Shown here one piece after another: positions 7,507 through 14,940 of a stretch of 29,396 nt of DNA (position 1 is its first letter; every line of letters starts with the position of its first letter). The notes beneath the pieces are model-generated. The model was not told where the DNA came from, did not search any database, and saw only the letters and a program-made list of their open reading frames with translations. The stretch is from Marmoricola sp. (GTDB lineage: Bacteria; Actinomycetota; Actinomycetes; Propionibacteriales; Nocardioidaceae): assembly GCA_030151765.1 (NCBI GenBank), contig JASLCW010000050.1:1-29396 (forward strand), in the 5' to 3' direction. The translations under genes and the position numbers were made by a program.

Positions 7507-8359
7507 TGGTCATCCCCATTCCCTTGGCGAGGCTGCCGTCAGCGCTGCCGCCGATGCCTCGAGTCATGCGCTTGCGCGCGACGATTGCGACGATCCCGAT
7601 GAGAATCGTGAGCCCGAGGATGACCGTCGAGGCGGCCGCGATCGTCGGGTCCGTGTCGCGGGTCATCGCACCGAACATCTGCACCGGCAGGGTGGACATC
7701 GTCGGGCTCTTCATAAACAACGAGAAGACGAGATTGTCCAGCGAAGTCACATAGGCGAGCAGGAAGCCCGAGAGCAGGCCCGGCCGGATCAGCGGAACCG
7801 CCACGGTCCACCATGAGGTCGCCGGCCGCGCGCCGAGCGTCGATGCCGCATCGAGCAGGTTCTCGTCGAGGCCGCTCAGGCTCACGGTCACCGAGATCAC
7901 CACGAAGGGCAGGCCGAGCACGGCGTGCGAAAGCACGAAGGCGACCGTGTGTCCGACCAGACCCAGCCGCAGCATCACGTCGTACAGCCCGACACTCAGC
8001 ACGATCTCGGGCACGATCATCGGGACCATCACCGCGGCGCCCATCAGGGCGAGCACATAACCCCGGCGGACCCGACGCATCCCGATCGCGGCCAGGGCTC
8101 CCGCGACGGTGGCGAGGCCGGCCGCGAGGAATGCGATCCACAGTGAGTTCAGGGCCGATGACCGCCACTGGTCGTCCGTCACGAAGTTCTGGTACCACCG
8201 GGTGGACCAGCCCCGGGGCGGGAAGTAGAACGACGGCTGCGAACTGAAGCTGACCGGCAGCACGATCAGCAACGGAAGGATCAGGAAGGCGGCGACCCCG
8301 ACAGCCAGGAGCCACAGCAGCGCCCGGGTGCGGCGTGCGGACGTCGTCTCTGCGCTCAT
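7493..8359 (-). CDS. ABC transporter permease (PotC-like)
   Basis: 288 residues with about six hydrophobic segments and a BPD_transp_1 domain. The cytoplasmic coupling motif (EAA loop) reads LLDAASTLGARPATSWWTVAVPLIRPGLLSG around residues 160-190. The helices FLILPLLIVLPVSF near the N-terminus and VILGLTILIGIVAIVA near the C-terminus frame the domain. It pairs with the permease encoded immediately upstream, with 1 base between that stop and this ATG; AAGGTG lies just before the start. It forms the heterodimeric channel of the importer. Confidence 0.92.
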   Translation of the reverse strand: MSAETTSARRTRALLWLLAVGVAAFLILPLLIVLPVSFSSQPSFYFPPRGWSTRWYQNFVTDDQWRSSALNSLWIAFLAAGLATVAGALAAIGMRRVRRGYVLALMGAAVMVPMIVPEIVLSVGLYDVMLRLGLVGHTVAFVLSHAVLGLPFVVISVTVSLSGLDENLLDAASTLGARPATSWWTVAVPLIRPGLLSGFLLAYVTSLDNLVFSLFMKSPTMSTLPVQMFGAMTRDTDPTIAAASTVILGLTILIGIVAIVARKRMTRGIGGSADGSLAKGMGMTNGTA

Positions 8360-8360
8360 G

Positions 8361-9218
8361 TCACACCTTCTCCGAGAAGAGCCGGCGGGTCAGCTGGGAG
8401 CGCACGAAGGAGAGGATCGCCAGGCAGAGCAGTGTGACGACCAGCAACAACAGGGCGAGCGCTCCGGCACGGCCGAAGTTGGCCAGGCCTCCCGCCTGCT
8501 CGTAGATGGACTGAGCGAAGAGCGCCTGGGTCGGGCTGCCGACGATCTGTGGAACCACGTAGAAGCCGATCGACAGGATGAAGACGAGCACGAAGCCGGC
8601 GACGATCCCCGGCAGGGACAGCGGCAGGAAGACGGTGAAGAAAGCCACCGCAGGGGTGGCGCCCAGGGCCTGTGCCGCCGTGACCAGAGAGCGGTCGATG
8701 CTCCGCATCGCGGAGACCAGCATCAGGATCATCACCGGCAGCAGCATCTGCGCCATCGTCACGACGACGCCCGCCGTCGTACCCAGGAGGGGCGGGATCG
8801 AGAACCAGCCGAGGACCCTGGTGACGAGTCCGTTGGGTTGCAGCAGCACGAACCAGGAGAAGATCCGGACCAGGCCACTGATCCAGAAGGGCGCGACCGC
8901 CAGTCCGATCAGGATCACGCCTAACCGGCTCCGGCTGCGCGTCGCCACGTAGGCGTACGGGTAGCCGAGCACGAGGCACAGCACTGCGACGACCAGAGAG
9001 AGGATCGCGGTTCGCCCCAGGATGCGGAGATAGACCGGGTTGTCACGGATCCAGGCGAAGGCCTCCGACCCGTTGTCTCGAACCGTGAAGGCGTCGTGAA
9101 TGCTCAGCGCCAGCGGATAGATGGCCACCGCCAGCACGAGCGCGAGGGCCGGGGTCAGGAGCAGCAGGCTGGCGCCGGCGCTCCTGACCCGACGGCCACG
9201 GGTCAGCCGTTGACCCAC
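8361..9218 (-). CDS. ABC transporter permease (PotB-like)
   Basis: 285 residues from GTG 9218, with a first helix at about residues 15-35 (LLLLTPALALVLAVAIYPLALSI) and roughly six membrane segments in all. The EAA-type coupling loop is SLVTAAQALGATPAVAFFTVFLPLSLPG. Starts at GTG 9260 or 9263 are also open, but they would overlap the solute-binding-protein gene by about 60 bases and add only Arg-rich residues. GTG 9218 gives a 16-base overlap, typical of this operon; no strong ribosome site separates the options. It is a partner of the downstream PotC-like permease. Confidence 0.9.
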   Translation of the reverse strand: MGQRLTRGRRVRSAGASLLLLTPALALVLAVAIYPLALSIHDAFTVRDNGSEAFAWIRDNPVYLRILGRTAILSLVVAVLCLVLGYPYAYVATRSRSRLGVILIGLAVAPFWISGLVRIFSWFVLLQPNGLVTRVLGWFSIPPLLGTTAGVVVTMAQMLLPVMILMLVSAMRSIDRSLVTAAQALGATPAVAFFTVFLPLSLPGIVAGFVLVFILSIGFYVVPQIVGSPTQALFAQSIYEQAGGLANFGRAGALALLLLVVTLLCLAILSFVRSQLTRRLFSEKV

Positions 9219-10318
9219 GTCGTCCAACGATCGATGAGATCGGCGCCGTGCTCGGCCCACCACTTCTCGTCGACGTAGATCGGGTCGCGGTAAGCGCTGC
9301 CCGTCGTGTAGTACTTCTCGACGATGGGAGTCAGCTTCGGCTGAGCGTGCTCATTGGAGCCGGGGTAGCCGGTCGACTCGGCGCCGTGTGCCTGACTGTC
9401 GACACCCAGCATGTAGTTGATCAACGCCTGGGCAGCCACGCTGTGCTTGCTTCCCTTGGGAACCACCAGATAGTCGTAGGTCAGGATCGGCTGGTCGGCG
9501 ATCACGTCCCACTTGGCGCCGTTGTTCGCCGCGTTGAGCAACCGGCCGGACCAGAAGAAGCCGAGATCGGCCTGTCCGGACTCGACGACCTGCTGCGCTT
9601 GAGCACCGCTGTCCCAGAAGACGATGTCCTTCTTGATCGTGTCGAGCTTCTTGAAGGCGCGGTCGACATCGAGTGGATAGAGCTGATCCGCCGGTACGCC
9701 GTCGGCGAGCAGTGCCGCCTCCAGAAGGCCCTCAGGACTTCCCGTGTTGGGGATCGCTCGCTTGCCCGGGAATTTGGCAGTGTCGAAGAGGTCCTTCCAA
9801 CTAGTCGGCGGGGTAGCGAACTTCTTCGGGTTGTAACCGAGGACATTCCCGGTGCCCACGAACGGTACGCCGCACGACACACCGCGGTTGCCTTCCGGGA
9901 GCACCGACCGGTCGATGAGGGAGTCGTCGAGCGGCTCGAGGAGCGTGCCGCAGTTGGCGGCGGCCCAGAAGTCCTCGACATCGACCACGTCCCAGGTCAC
10001 GTTCTTCGACTTGACCATCGCCTTGATCTTCGCGTAATCCGGCGGCGAATCCTGCTGCAGCTTGGCACCCGATCCCGAGAAGAACTTCTCCAGCCCGACG
10101 ACGGTGTCCTTCTGGATCTCTCCGCCGTAGCTGACATAGGTGATCGGCTCACCCTTGAGCTTGCCCTCCGGGATGCCCCCGGCTTTCAGGTTGCCGGCCG
10201 ACGTGAGGTCGGCAGCGGTGACATTCGATGCCGCGCCACCGCCGCCACACCCGGCGGCAGTGAGGCTCAGCCCGAGGGCCAACCCCAGGACGACACTTCG
10301 ACTTGGTCGGTAGGTCAT
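9203..10318 (-). CDS. Extracellular solute-binding lipoprotein (PotD/F-like)
   Basis: 371 residues with a lipoprotein signal: basic N-terminus (MTYRPSRS), a hydrophobic core, and a lipobox ending at Cys24 (AAGC), followed by a Gly/Ala/Ser linker. The mature protein has the periplasmic-binding-protein type II fold of the polyamine/opine class, beginning GEPITYVSYGGEIQKDTV, with a hinge region WDVVDVEDFWAA and the C-terminal segment YDYLVVPKGSKHSVAAQALINYML. It would capture the substrate on the outer face of the membrane and deliver it to the permeases. AAAGGA lies 5 bases before the ATG. The ligand cannot be read from sequence; the adjoining CoA ligase suggests a molecule with a carboxylate. 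Confidence 0.92.
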   Translation of the reverse strand: MTYRPSRSVVLGLALGLSLTAAGCGGGGAASNVTAADLTSAGNLKAGGIPEGKLKGEPITYVSYGGEIQKDTVVGLEKFFSGSGAKLQQDSPPDYAKIKAMVKSKNVTWDVVDVEDFWAAANCGTLLEPLDDSLIDRSVLPEGNRGVSCGVPFVGTGNVLGYNPKKFATPPTSWKDLFDTAKFPGKRAIPNTGSPEGLLEAALLADGVPADQLYPLDVDRAFKKLDTIKKDIVFWDSGAQAQQVVESGQADLGFFWSGRLLNAANNGAKWDVIADQPILTYDYLVVPKGSKHSVAAQALINYMLGVDSQAHGAESTGYPGSNEHAQPKLTPIVEKYYTTGSAYRDPIYVDEKWWAEHGADLIDRWTTWVNG

Positions 10319-10375
10319 GACGGTCCTTTGCTTTCTGTTGCGGGCAGTTGGGCGGTGTTGATGTGATCAGGAGGC

Positions 10376-10837
10376 CTACGCGGCGGCCCGAGGCAGGACG
10401 AGCGCGAGCCACTCGGCTGTCATGGCCGGCTTCGCCGCCCCGGGCACTGCGATACGACAGTCGTAGGAGACGAGGTAGCCCTCGCCGCGAGGCGTGACCG
10501 CGGCGACGGTCATGGTCAGCACCAGGTCGTCGGACGAGGTGATGCTGCTCGGGAAGCGGACCTTGTCCAGCCCGTAGTTGTAGCCGAAGGCGGCATCAGG
10601 ATCGACGCGCAGCATGGTGTGGATGGCGTAGTCGAGCATCGCCAGGGTGTGAAAGCCCTCGATCATGCCGTCCGGATAGCCGACGGTCTCGTCGTAGTCC
10701 GCCGGATAGATCTGGTCGATCCAGGTCGAGTGCTCGAAGCCGAGGCGATCCTCCTCCGGGACACGAAATGCGTCAGACGTGAACGAACTGCCGACCAAGG
10801 TTGGAAGATCGTGTAGAGCAACCACTTGTTGAGCCAT
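10376..10837 (-). CDS. MaoC-like hot-dog-fold protein, catalytic motif degenerate
   Basis: 153 residues, first gene of the operon. It looks like a single-domain MaoC/NodN-type protein: EGFHTLAMLDYAI (60-72) corresponds to the hot-dog helix, FGYNYGLDKVRFP (84-96) to the conserved family strand, and KPAMTAEWLALVLPR (136-150) to the closing strand. In active (R)-enoyl-CoA hydratases the segment before the helix carries Asp and His (GDxxxIHxD). Here it reads LGFEHSTWIDQIYPADYD, without an obvious equivalent pair. It may bind an acyl-CoA without hydrating it, or act as a thioesterase or other variant. ATG 10837 is preceded by GTGGGGATGGC; a frame extending to 10891 would run through the promoter repeats and was not used. 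Confidence 0.75.
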   Translation of the reverse strand: MAQQVVALHDLPTLVGSSFTSDAFRVPEEDRLGFEHSTWIDQIYPADYDETVGYPDGMIEGFHTLAMLDYAIHTMLRVDPDAAFGYNYGLDKVRFPSSITSSDDLVLTMTVAAVTPRGEGYLVSYDCRIAVPGAAKPAMTAEWLALVLPRAAA

Positions 10838-10867
10838 GCCATCCCCACTGAAGGATCGAGATTCGTG

Positions 10868-10891
10868 TGTACAACACTTGATGTACAACAC
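10868..10891. promoter_or_regulatory. Tandem direct repeat TGTACAACAC, 14-bp period
   Basis: Two perfect copies of TGTACAACAC (10868-10877 and 10882-10891), each containing the palindrome TGTACA, sit 31 bp upstream of the MaoC-like gene. They are AT-richer than their surroundings and lie where the minus-strand operon promoter should be. They could bind a regulator or provide promoter hexamers (TTGTAC on the minus strand). Confidence 0.5.
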
Positions 10892-10893
10892 CT

Positions 10894-10912
10894 GTCACAT
10901 CTAAAGTGTGAC
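10894..10912. promoter_or_regulatory. Candidate TetR operator (inverted repeat GTCACA-N7-TGTGAC)
   Basis: A perfect 6-bp inverted repeat with a 7-bp AT-rich centre lies between the divergent TetR gene and the operon, next to the tandem direct repeat. A 19-bp dyad in a shared divergent promoter is the usual form of a TetR-family operator. Confidence 0.5.
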
Positions 10913-10943
10913 GCACGTTACAAGCCGCTCAATGGCCTGTCAA

Positions 10944-10949
10944 TAGATT
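10944..10949 (+). promoter_or_regulatory. Candidate -10 box of the TetR gene
   Basis: TAGATT fits an actinobacterial -10 (TANNNT). It would start transcription about 18 nt before GTG 10974, leaving room for the GAAGGAG ribosome site. No clear -35 is seen. Confidence 0.35.
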
Positions 10950-10973
10950 GGGCCGGACCCCGAAGGAGTGCCC

Positions 10974-11576
10974 GTGCCCCGAGTCGTAGACCGCAATGAG
11001 CGGGAGCAGGCGATCATCGACACCGCCCTCGAACTGCTCTTCAAGGAAGGCCCCTCTGCCCTGAGTGTCCGGCGCATCGCGCGCGAACTTGGTGGCTCGG
11101 TGACCCTGGTGACGCACTACTTCCCGCAGATCGACGAACTGCTCCGCGCTGTCAGCAGCCGGCTCGTGCAGGAGCAGCGTGCCGAGTTGGAGGCGATCCA
11201 GGCCGGCCACGACGATCCGATCGACAATCTCCGCGAGCTGATCTCCTGGATGCTCCCGCTCGACGCCAAGCGCCGCCGGGAGGAGCGCGCCCGCGTGCTC
11301 TTCGCCGCCGAGCGGGACTCGGGCCTCAACGTGCAGGACTTCTACGAGGCCATGGAGCGGTCCATGCGCGCCCTCCTCCGCCAGCATCTGCGACCCCTCG
11401 TCCCCTCCGATCAGGTCGAGGACCACGTCGACCTGCTGCGCGCCTTCCACAACGGCGTTGTGCTCTCATCCGTCGAGCACCCGGCCCTGTGGACCAAGAA
11501 GCGCCAGCTGCGCGCGATGGACCTGCTCCTCGACTCGATCGGCCTCACGAGCTCGCGCTCGGCGTCGGGCTCGTAA
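10974..11576 (+). CDS. TetR-family transcriptional regulator
   Basis: 200 residues. The N-terminal helix-turn-helix is clear: IIDTALELLFKEGPSALSVRRIARELGGSVTLVTHYF, with the recognition helix ending in the usual THYF (family YYHF/YRHF). The C-terminal ligand domain is variable, as expected. GTG 10974 is chosen because GAAGGAG lies 5 bases upstream; GTG 10968 would sit inside that ribosome site. It is divergent from the importer-ligase operon across 136 bp containing candidate operators, so it is probably the local repressor responding to the imported compound or its CoA ester. It reads toward rmuC but with a 44-bp gap and no clear co-regulation. Confidence 0.9.
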   Translation: MPRVVDRNEREQAIIDTALELLFKEGPSALSVRRIARELGGSVTLVTHYFPQIDELLRAVSSRLVQEQRAELEAIQAGHDDPIDNLRELISWMLPLDAKRRREERARVLFAAERDSGLNVQDFYEAMERSMRALLRQHLRPLVPSDQVEDHVDLLRAFHNGVVLSSVEHPALWTKKRQLRAMDLLLDSIGLTSSRSASGS

Positions 11577-11620
11577 CGGTGCCCCGACGAAGTGTCTGAG
11601 GGTGCTGCCATCGTGGCGGC

Positions 11621-12802
11621 ATGGCTGCCTCGACCACCTTCCTGCTGCTGGCACTGGCCCTCGTCCTGGGTCTCGCCGCCGGCGGCGTCGTCGCGCTCCG
11701 CTTCTCCCGTCGTACGCCGCACTCCGACGACTCGGCCGCCCAGCTGCTCCGTGCCCGGGCCGATGACCAGGCGGTGATCCGGGCCGGCCTCGACGACCTC
11801 GCGGAGCGGCTGACCGACCTCGAGCACCAACGGGTGTCATGGCAGTCCCAGCTGCGCCAACAGGTCGACGAGGTGCGCCACAGCACCGACTCGTTGCGCC
11901 GCGAGACGGGTTCGCTGGCCACGGCGCTGCGCCGACCCCATGTCCGCGGCCAGTGGGGCGAGCTGCACCTGCGGCGAGCGGTCGAGCTGGCCGGCCTGGT
12001 AGACCGTTGCGACTTCACCGAGCAGCACAGCATCGAGGTCGACGGCCGGCAGCTGCGCCCCGATCTCGTCGTGCACCTGCCCGGCGAGCGCCACGTGGTG
12101 ATCGATGCCAAGACACCGCTCGACGCCTACCTGGACGCCCTCGCGATCGATGCCGACCTCGACCCCGAGGGCCAGCGTGAACTCCTGCAGCGCCATGCCG
12201 CACAGATGCGCCGTCACGTCCATGACCTGTCCAGCAAGGCCTACTGGTCCGCGTTGCCGGGCGCGGTCGACTTCGTCGTACTCTTCGTCCCGTCGGAGTC
12301 CTGCCTCGCGGCAGCCCTCGACACCGCGCCCAGCCTGCTCGAGGAGGCCGCCCGTCGACAGGTCGTGCTCGCCTCCCCCACGACCCTGATCGCGCTGCTG
12401 CGGACCATCGCGCACAGCTGGACCAGCCAATCGCTGGCCGAGGCGACTCGCGAGATCCACGAACTCGGTCGCGAGCTGCACGGCCGGCTGGCCACGATGG
12501 GCAGCCACCTCGACCGACTGGGGCGCTCCCTCAAGGCCAGCGTGGACGCCTACAACGCCACCATCGGATCGCTCGAGACCCGCGTGCTGGTGACGGCTCG
12601 CCAGTTCAACGACATCGGCGTCGGCAGGGAGCCGCTGCCCGCACCCAACCCGGTCGATCTGACGCCCCGGCCGCAGACCGCCGCCGAATTGCTCGAGGAG
12701 CTGACCCCGCAGCGGCCCGAGATCGGCCCCGAAACCGCTCACCCGGAGCCCCGGCGCGGGAACCACGACTCGGCCCACGGAGGCTCTACGCTCGGCGCAT
12801 GA
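11621..12802 (+). CDS. rmuC: DNA recombination protein RmuC
   Basis: 393 residues. A membrane anchor (about 5-28) precedes a charged helical, probably coiled-coil, region (40-110). The RmuC nuclease-like domain follows, with RGQWGELHLRRAVELAGL (about 110-127), RPDLVVHLPGERHVVIDAKTPLDAY (PD-(D/E)XK-like Asp and Asp-Ala-Lys), and VLFVPSESCLAAAL. RmuC limits inversions at short inverted repeats in E. coli, and a role in cutting DNA secondary structures is inferred. The tail after residue 345 is proline-rich and probably disordered. The stop overlaps the next gene's ATG by four bases (ATGA), implying coupling. No ribosome site of note precedes the ATG. Confidence 0.92.
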   Translation: MAASTTFLLLALALVLGLAAGGVVALRFSRRTPHSDDSAAQLLRARADDQAVIRAGLDDLAERLTDLEHQRVSWQSQLRQQVDEVRHSTDSLRRETGSLATALRRPHVRGQWGELHLRRAVELAGLVDRCDFTEQHSIEVDGRQLRPDLVVHLPGERHVVIDAKTPLDAYLDALAIDADLDPEGQRELLQRHAAQMRRHVHDLSSKAYWSALPGAVDFVVLFVPSESCLAAALDTAPSLLEEAARRQVVLASPTTLIALLRTIAHSWTSQSLAEATREIHELGRELHGRLATMGSHLDRLGRSLKASVDAYNATIGSLETRVLVTARQFNDIGVGREPLPAPNPVDLTPRPQTAAELLEELTPQRPEIGPETAHPEPRRGNHDSAHGGSTLGA

Positions 12803-13233
12803 GCGAAAGAACGCTCTGGGAAGAGGGGCACTGGTCGGGCGACCGCGTCATCCGGCTCTCGATCACGCTGTGCCTGCTCGCTGTCATCGCGGACACGATC
12901 GCCACCGGACGCCTCGACAGGGCCTTCGACATCGCCTTCGTGCTGATCTGCATCGGCGCCGCTCTCGCCGTACGCCCCGGCGACTTCTTCAGCGTCGGCG
13001 TGCTACCGCCGCTGCTCCTGCTCGGCTGCGCGACCTTGCTCTCGATCGTCGCCCGGGCCACCGTCGCGGCCGCTCAGGACGGCTTCGTCCAGGGCGTGAT
13101 CTCGGCGCTGGCCGACCACAGCGTCGCGCTTGCCGCCGGCTATCTGCTGTGCCTGCTGGTGCTGGCGATCCGGCAGCGCGTGGTCAGCCGGGCCGGCACT
13201 CACTCGAACCGGCTGGGGTCTCCGGCTCCGTAG
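12799..13233 (+). CDS. DUF6542-type small membrane protein
   Basis: 144 residues with four hydrophobic segments (about 20-38, 44-58, 65-85 and 108-128) and short polar ends. Length, topology and position beside ispH/xseA match the actinobacterial DUF6542 proteins; function is unknown. Translation is probably coupled to rmuC through the ATGA overlap. Its last 34 bases overlap the 3' end of the opposing yciO gene. Confidence 0.75.
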   Translation: MSERTLWEEGHWSGDRVIRLSITLCLLAVIADTIATGRLDRAFDIAFVLICIGAALAVRPGDFFSVGVLPPLLLLGCATLLSIVARATVAAAQDGFVQGVISALADHSVALAAGYLLCLLVLAIRQRVVSRAGTHSNRLGSPAP

Positions 13234-13820
13234 CGGGCGATCTCCGGCGCACCGGACGAGAAGTCCACCACGGTGGTGGGTGCGTCGACGACCTCGCCCG
13301 CCTCGACCACCGCGTCGACGAGATGGTCGAGTTCCTCCTTGACCAGCCAGCCCTCGGTCATCGGCTGCTCCTCACCCGGGAGGATCAACGTCGAGGAGAG
13401 CAGTGGCTCACCGAGCCGCTCCAGCAGTTCCCGGACGACCGGATGCTCCGGGATGCGGACTCCGACCGTGCGCTTCTTCGGGTGCATCAACCGCTTCGGC
13501 ACCTCGGCGGTGGCCGGGAGGATGAAGGTGTAGGGACCGGGCGTCGCCGCCTTCACCGCGCGGAAGGCGGCATTGTCGATGTGCACCAGCTGACCGAGCT
13601 GGGCGAAGTCGCGGCACACCAAGGTGAAGTGGTGCTTGTCGTCGAGCTGCCGGATCCGGCGGATCCGCTCGAGCCCGTCGCGGTTTCCGAGCTGAATGCC
13701 CAGCGCATAGCCCGAATCGGTGGGGTAGGCGATCAGCCCGTCCTCACGCAACAGCGCGACGATCTGGTCGAGGGTCCGCGGCTGCGGATCGACCGGGTGG
13801 AGGTCGTAGTAACGGGCCAC
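13200..13820 (-). CDS. yciO: YciO-like Sua5/YrdC-domain protein
   Basis: 206 residues, the same length as E. coli YciO and, from memory, alignable with it end to end: GLIAYPTDSGYALGIQLGNRDGLERIRRIRQL, HHFTLVCRD, TPGPYTFILPAT and GVRIPEHP all correspond. The fold is that of threonylcarbamoyl-AMP synthases (YrdC/Sua5), which make the precursor of tRNA t6A37. YciO is a paralogous branch whose main role is less certain, so I would not call it TsaC without proof. It starts 2 bases after the ispH stop, so the two are an operon. Confidence 0.88.
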   Translation of the reverse strand: MARYYDLHPVDPQPRTLDQIVALLREDGLIAYPTDSGYALGIQLGNRDGLERIRRIRQLDDKHHFTLVCRDFAQLGQLVHIDNAAFRAVKAATPGPYTFILPATAEVPKRLMHPKKRTVGVRIPEHPVVRELLERLGEPLLSSTLILPGEEQPMTEGWLVKEELDHLVDAVVEAGEVVDAPTTVVDFSSGAPEIARYGAGDPSRFE

Positions 13821-13822
13821 GA

Positions 13823-14821
13823 CTATGCCTGCGCCGCCCGCAGGTCCTTGCGGAGCTCGGGAGGCAGCGCGAAGATCAGCGATTCCTCGGCACTGTGCAC
13901 CGCCTGGGCGTCGGGATAGCCGTGGTCGGCGAGATAGCCGAGCACGCCCTGCACGAGGTCCTCGGGAACCGAGGCGCCCGAGGTGACGCTGACCCGGCGT
14001 ACGCCGGAGAGCCAGGCGTCGTCGATCTCGGAGGCGTCGTCGACCCGGTGGGCCGCCTTGGCGCCGGACTCGAGCGCGACCTCGGCAAGGCGCACCGAGT
14101 TGGAGGAATTGGAGGAGCCGACCACGATCACCAGATCCGCGTCGGCGCTGATCTCCTTGATCGCGAGCTGGCGGTTCTGGGTGGCGTAACAGATGTCGTC
14201 GCTCGGCGGATCGAGCAGCTTCGGGAAGCGCGCCCGGATCGCGTCGACGGTCGCCATCGTCTCGTCGACCGAAAGGGTGGTCTGCGAGAGCCAGGCGACC
14301 TTCTCCGGATCGCGTACGACGATGCCCGCGACGTCGTCGGGCCCCTGCACCAACTGGATGTGCTCGGGAGCCTCTCCGGAGGTGCCTTCGACCTCCTCGT
14401 GGCCCTCGTGGCCGATCAGCAGGATGTCGTAGTCCTCGGCCGCGAAGCGCTTCGCCTCGTGGTGCACCTTCGTGACCAGCGGGCAGGTGGCGTCGATGGT
14501 CTTCAGCCCGCGCGCCTGCGCCTCCTCGTGCACCATCGGCGAGACGCCGTGCGCGGAGAAGACGACGGTCTGGCCCTCGGGTACCTCGTCGAGCTCCTCG
14601 ACGAAGACGGCACCGCGTGACTCGAGATTGGCGACGACGTGCTTGTTGTGCACGATCTGCTTGCGCACGTAGACGGGGGCGCCGTACAGGTCGAGCGCCT
14701 TCTCGACCGTGATCACCGCCCGGTCGACGCCGGCGCAGTAGCCGCGGGGCGCGGCCAGCCGTACGGCGCGGTCCGCCTCGTCGGGAGTCAGCACAGCGGG
14801 CGAACCCAGGTCGGTCGTCAT
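13823..14821 (-). CDS. ispH: 4-hydroxy-3-methylbut-2-enyl diphosphate reductase
   Basis: 332 residues. This [4Fe-4S] enzyme makes IPP and DMAPP in the last step of the MEP isoprenoid pathway. The three cluster cysteines are present: Cys29 (RGYCAGV), Cys113 (ATCPLVTK) and Cys211 (DICYATQNRQ). Substrate-binding residues are also present in VHNKHVV, FSAHGVSP, HEEVEGT (Glu143) and the SSNSSNS phosphate-binding loop. The ATG has GGAGG immediately upstream, yet a TAGACT -10 ends only 7 nt before the ATG, so the message may be leaderless despite this sequence. It is divergent from murT across a 119-bp gap with two long inverted repeats. Confidence 0.97.
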   Translation of the reverse strand: MTTDLGSPAVLTPDEADRAVRLAAPRGYCAGVDRAVITVEKALDLYGAPVYVRKQIVHNKHVVANLESRGAVFVEELDEVPEGQTVVFSAHGVSPMVHEEAQARGLKTIDATCPLVTKVHHEAKRFAAEDYDILLIGHEGHEEVEGTSGEAPEHIQLVQGPDDVAGIVVRDPEKVAWLSQTTLSVDETMATVDAIRARFPKLLDPPSDDICYATQNRQLAIKEISADADLVIVVGSSNSSNSVRLAEVALESGAKAAHRVDDASEIDDAWLSGVRRVSVTSGASVPEDLVQGVLGYLADHGYPDAQAVHSAEESLIFALPPELRKDLRAAQA

Positions 14822-14828
14822 GTCCTCC

Positions 14829-14834
14829 AGTCTA
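14829..14834 (-). promoter_or_regulatory. -10 box of ispH
   Basis: TAGACT on the minus strand, 7 nt before the ispH ATG, predicts a transcript starting at or next to the start codon. Confidence 0.45.
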
Positions 14835-14839
14835 CGGGC

Positions 14840-14857
14840 GACCGCTTCTGGGCGGTC
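14840..14857. promoter_or_regulatory. Inverted repeat over the ispH -35 region
   Basis: GACCGC-TTCTGG-GCGGTC, a perfect 6-bp dyad with a 6-bp centre, lies just upstream of the ispH -10 box where a -35 would be. It is a candidate operator. Confidence 0.4.
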
Positions 14858-14877
14858 CGCGCCCGAAGATCCGCTGT

Positions 14878-14910
14878 GAAGCTGCTGAGAGGCGGCCTCT
14901 CGTCAGCTTC
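14878..14910. promoter_or_regulatory. 33-bp imperfect inverted repeat between ispH and murT
   Basis: Outer arms GAAGCTG/CAGCTTC and inner arms GAGAGG/CCTCTC, separated by a 2-base mismatch step (CT against GT), close on a 3-base CGG loop. It sits 30 bp upstream of murT. It has no T tract, so an operator or an RNA hairpin in the murT leader is more likely than a terminator. Confidence 0.5.
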
Positions 14911-14940
14911 CGATCATGTCCGCGAGGCTTGATCGATCAC

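Noticed and set aside
9248..10366. 372-codon + strand frame opposite the solute-binding protein
   Set aside because: Antisense shadow of a clear lipoprotein gene; no ribosome site and no family features.
10868..10891. Possible CRISPR-like repeat
   Set aside because: Only two 10-bp copies, 4 bp apart, within a promoter; no spacers or cas genes.
13200..13820. Calling this gene the essential threonylcarbamoyl-AMP synthase (tsaC/sua5)
   Set aside because: Length and sequence follow E. coli YciO, a paralogous branch, so the narrower tsaC label is not justified.
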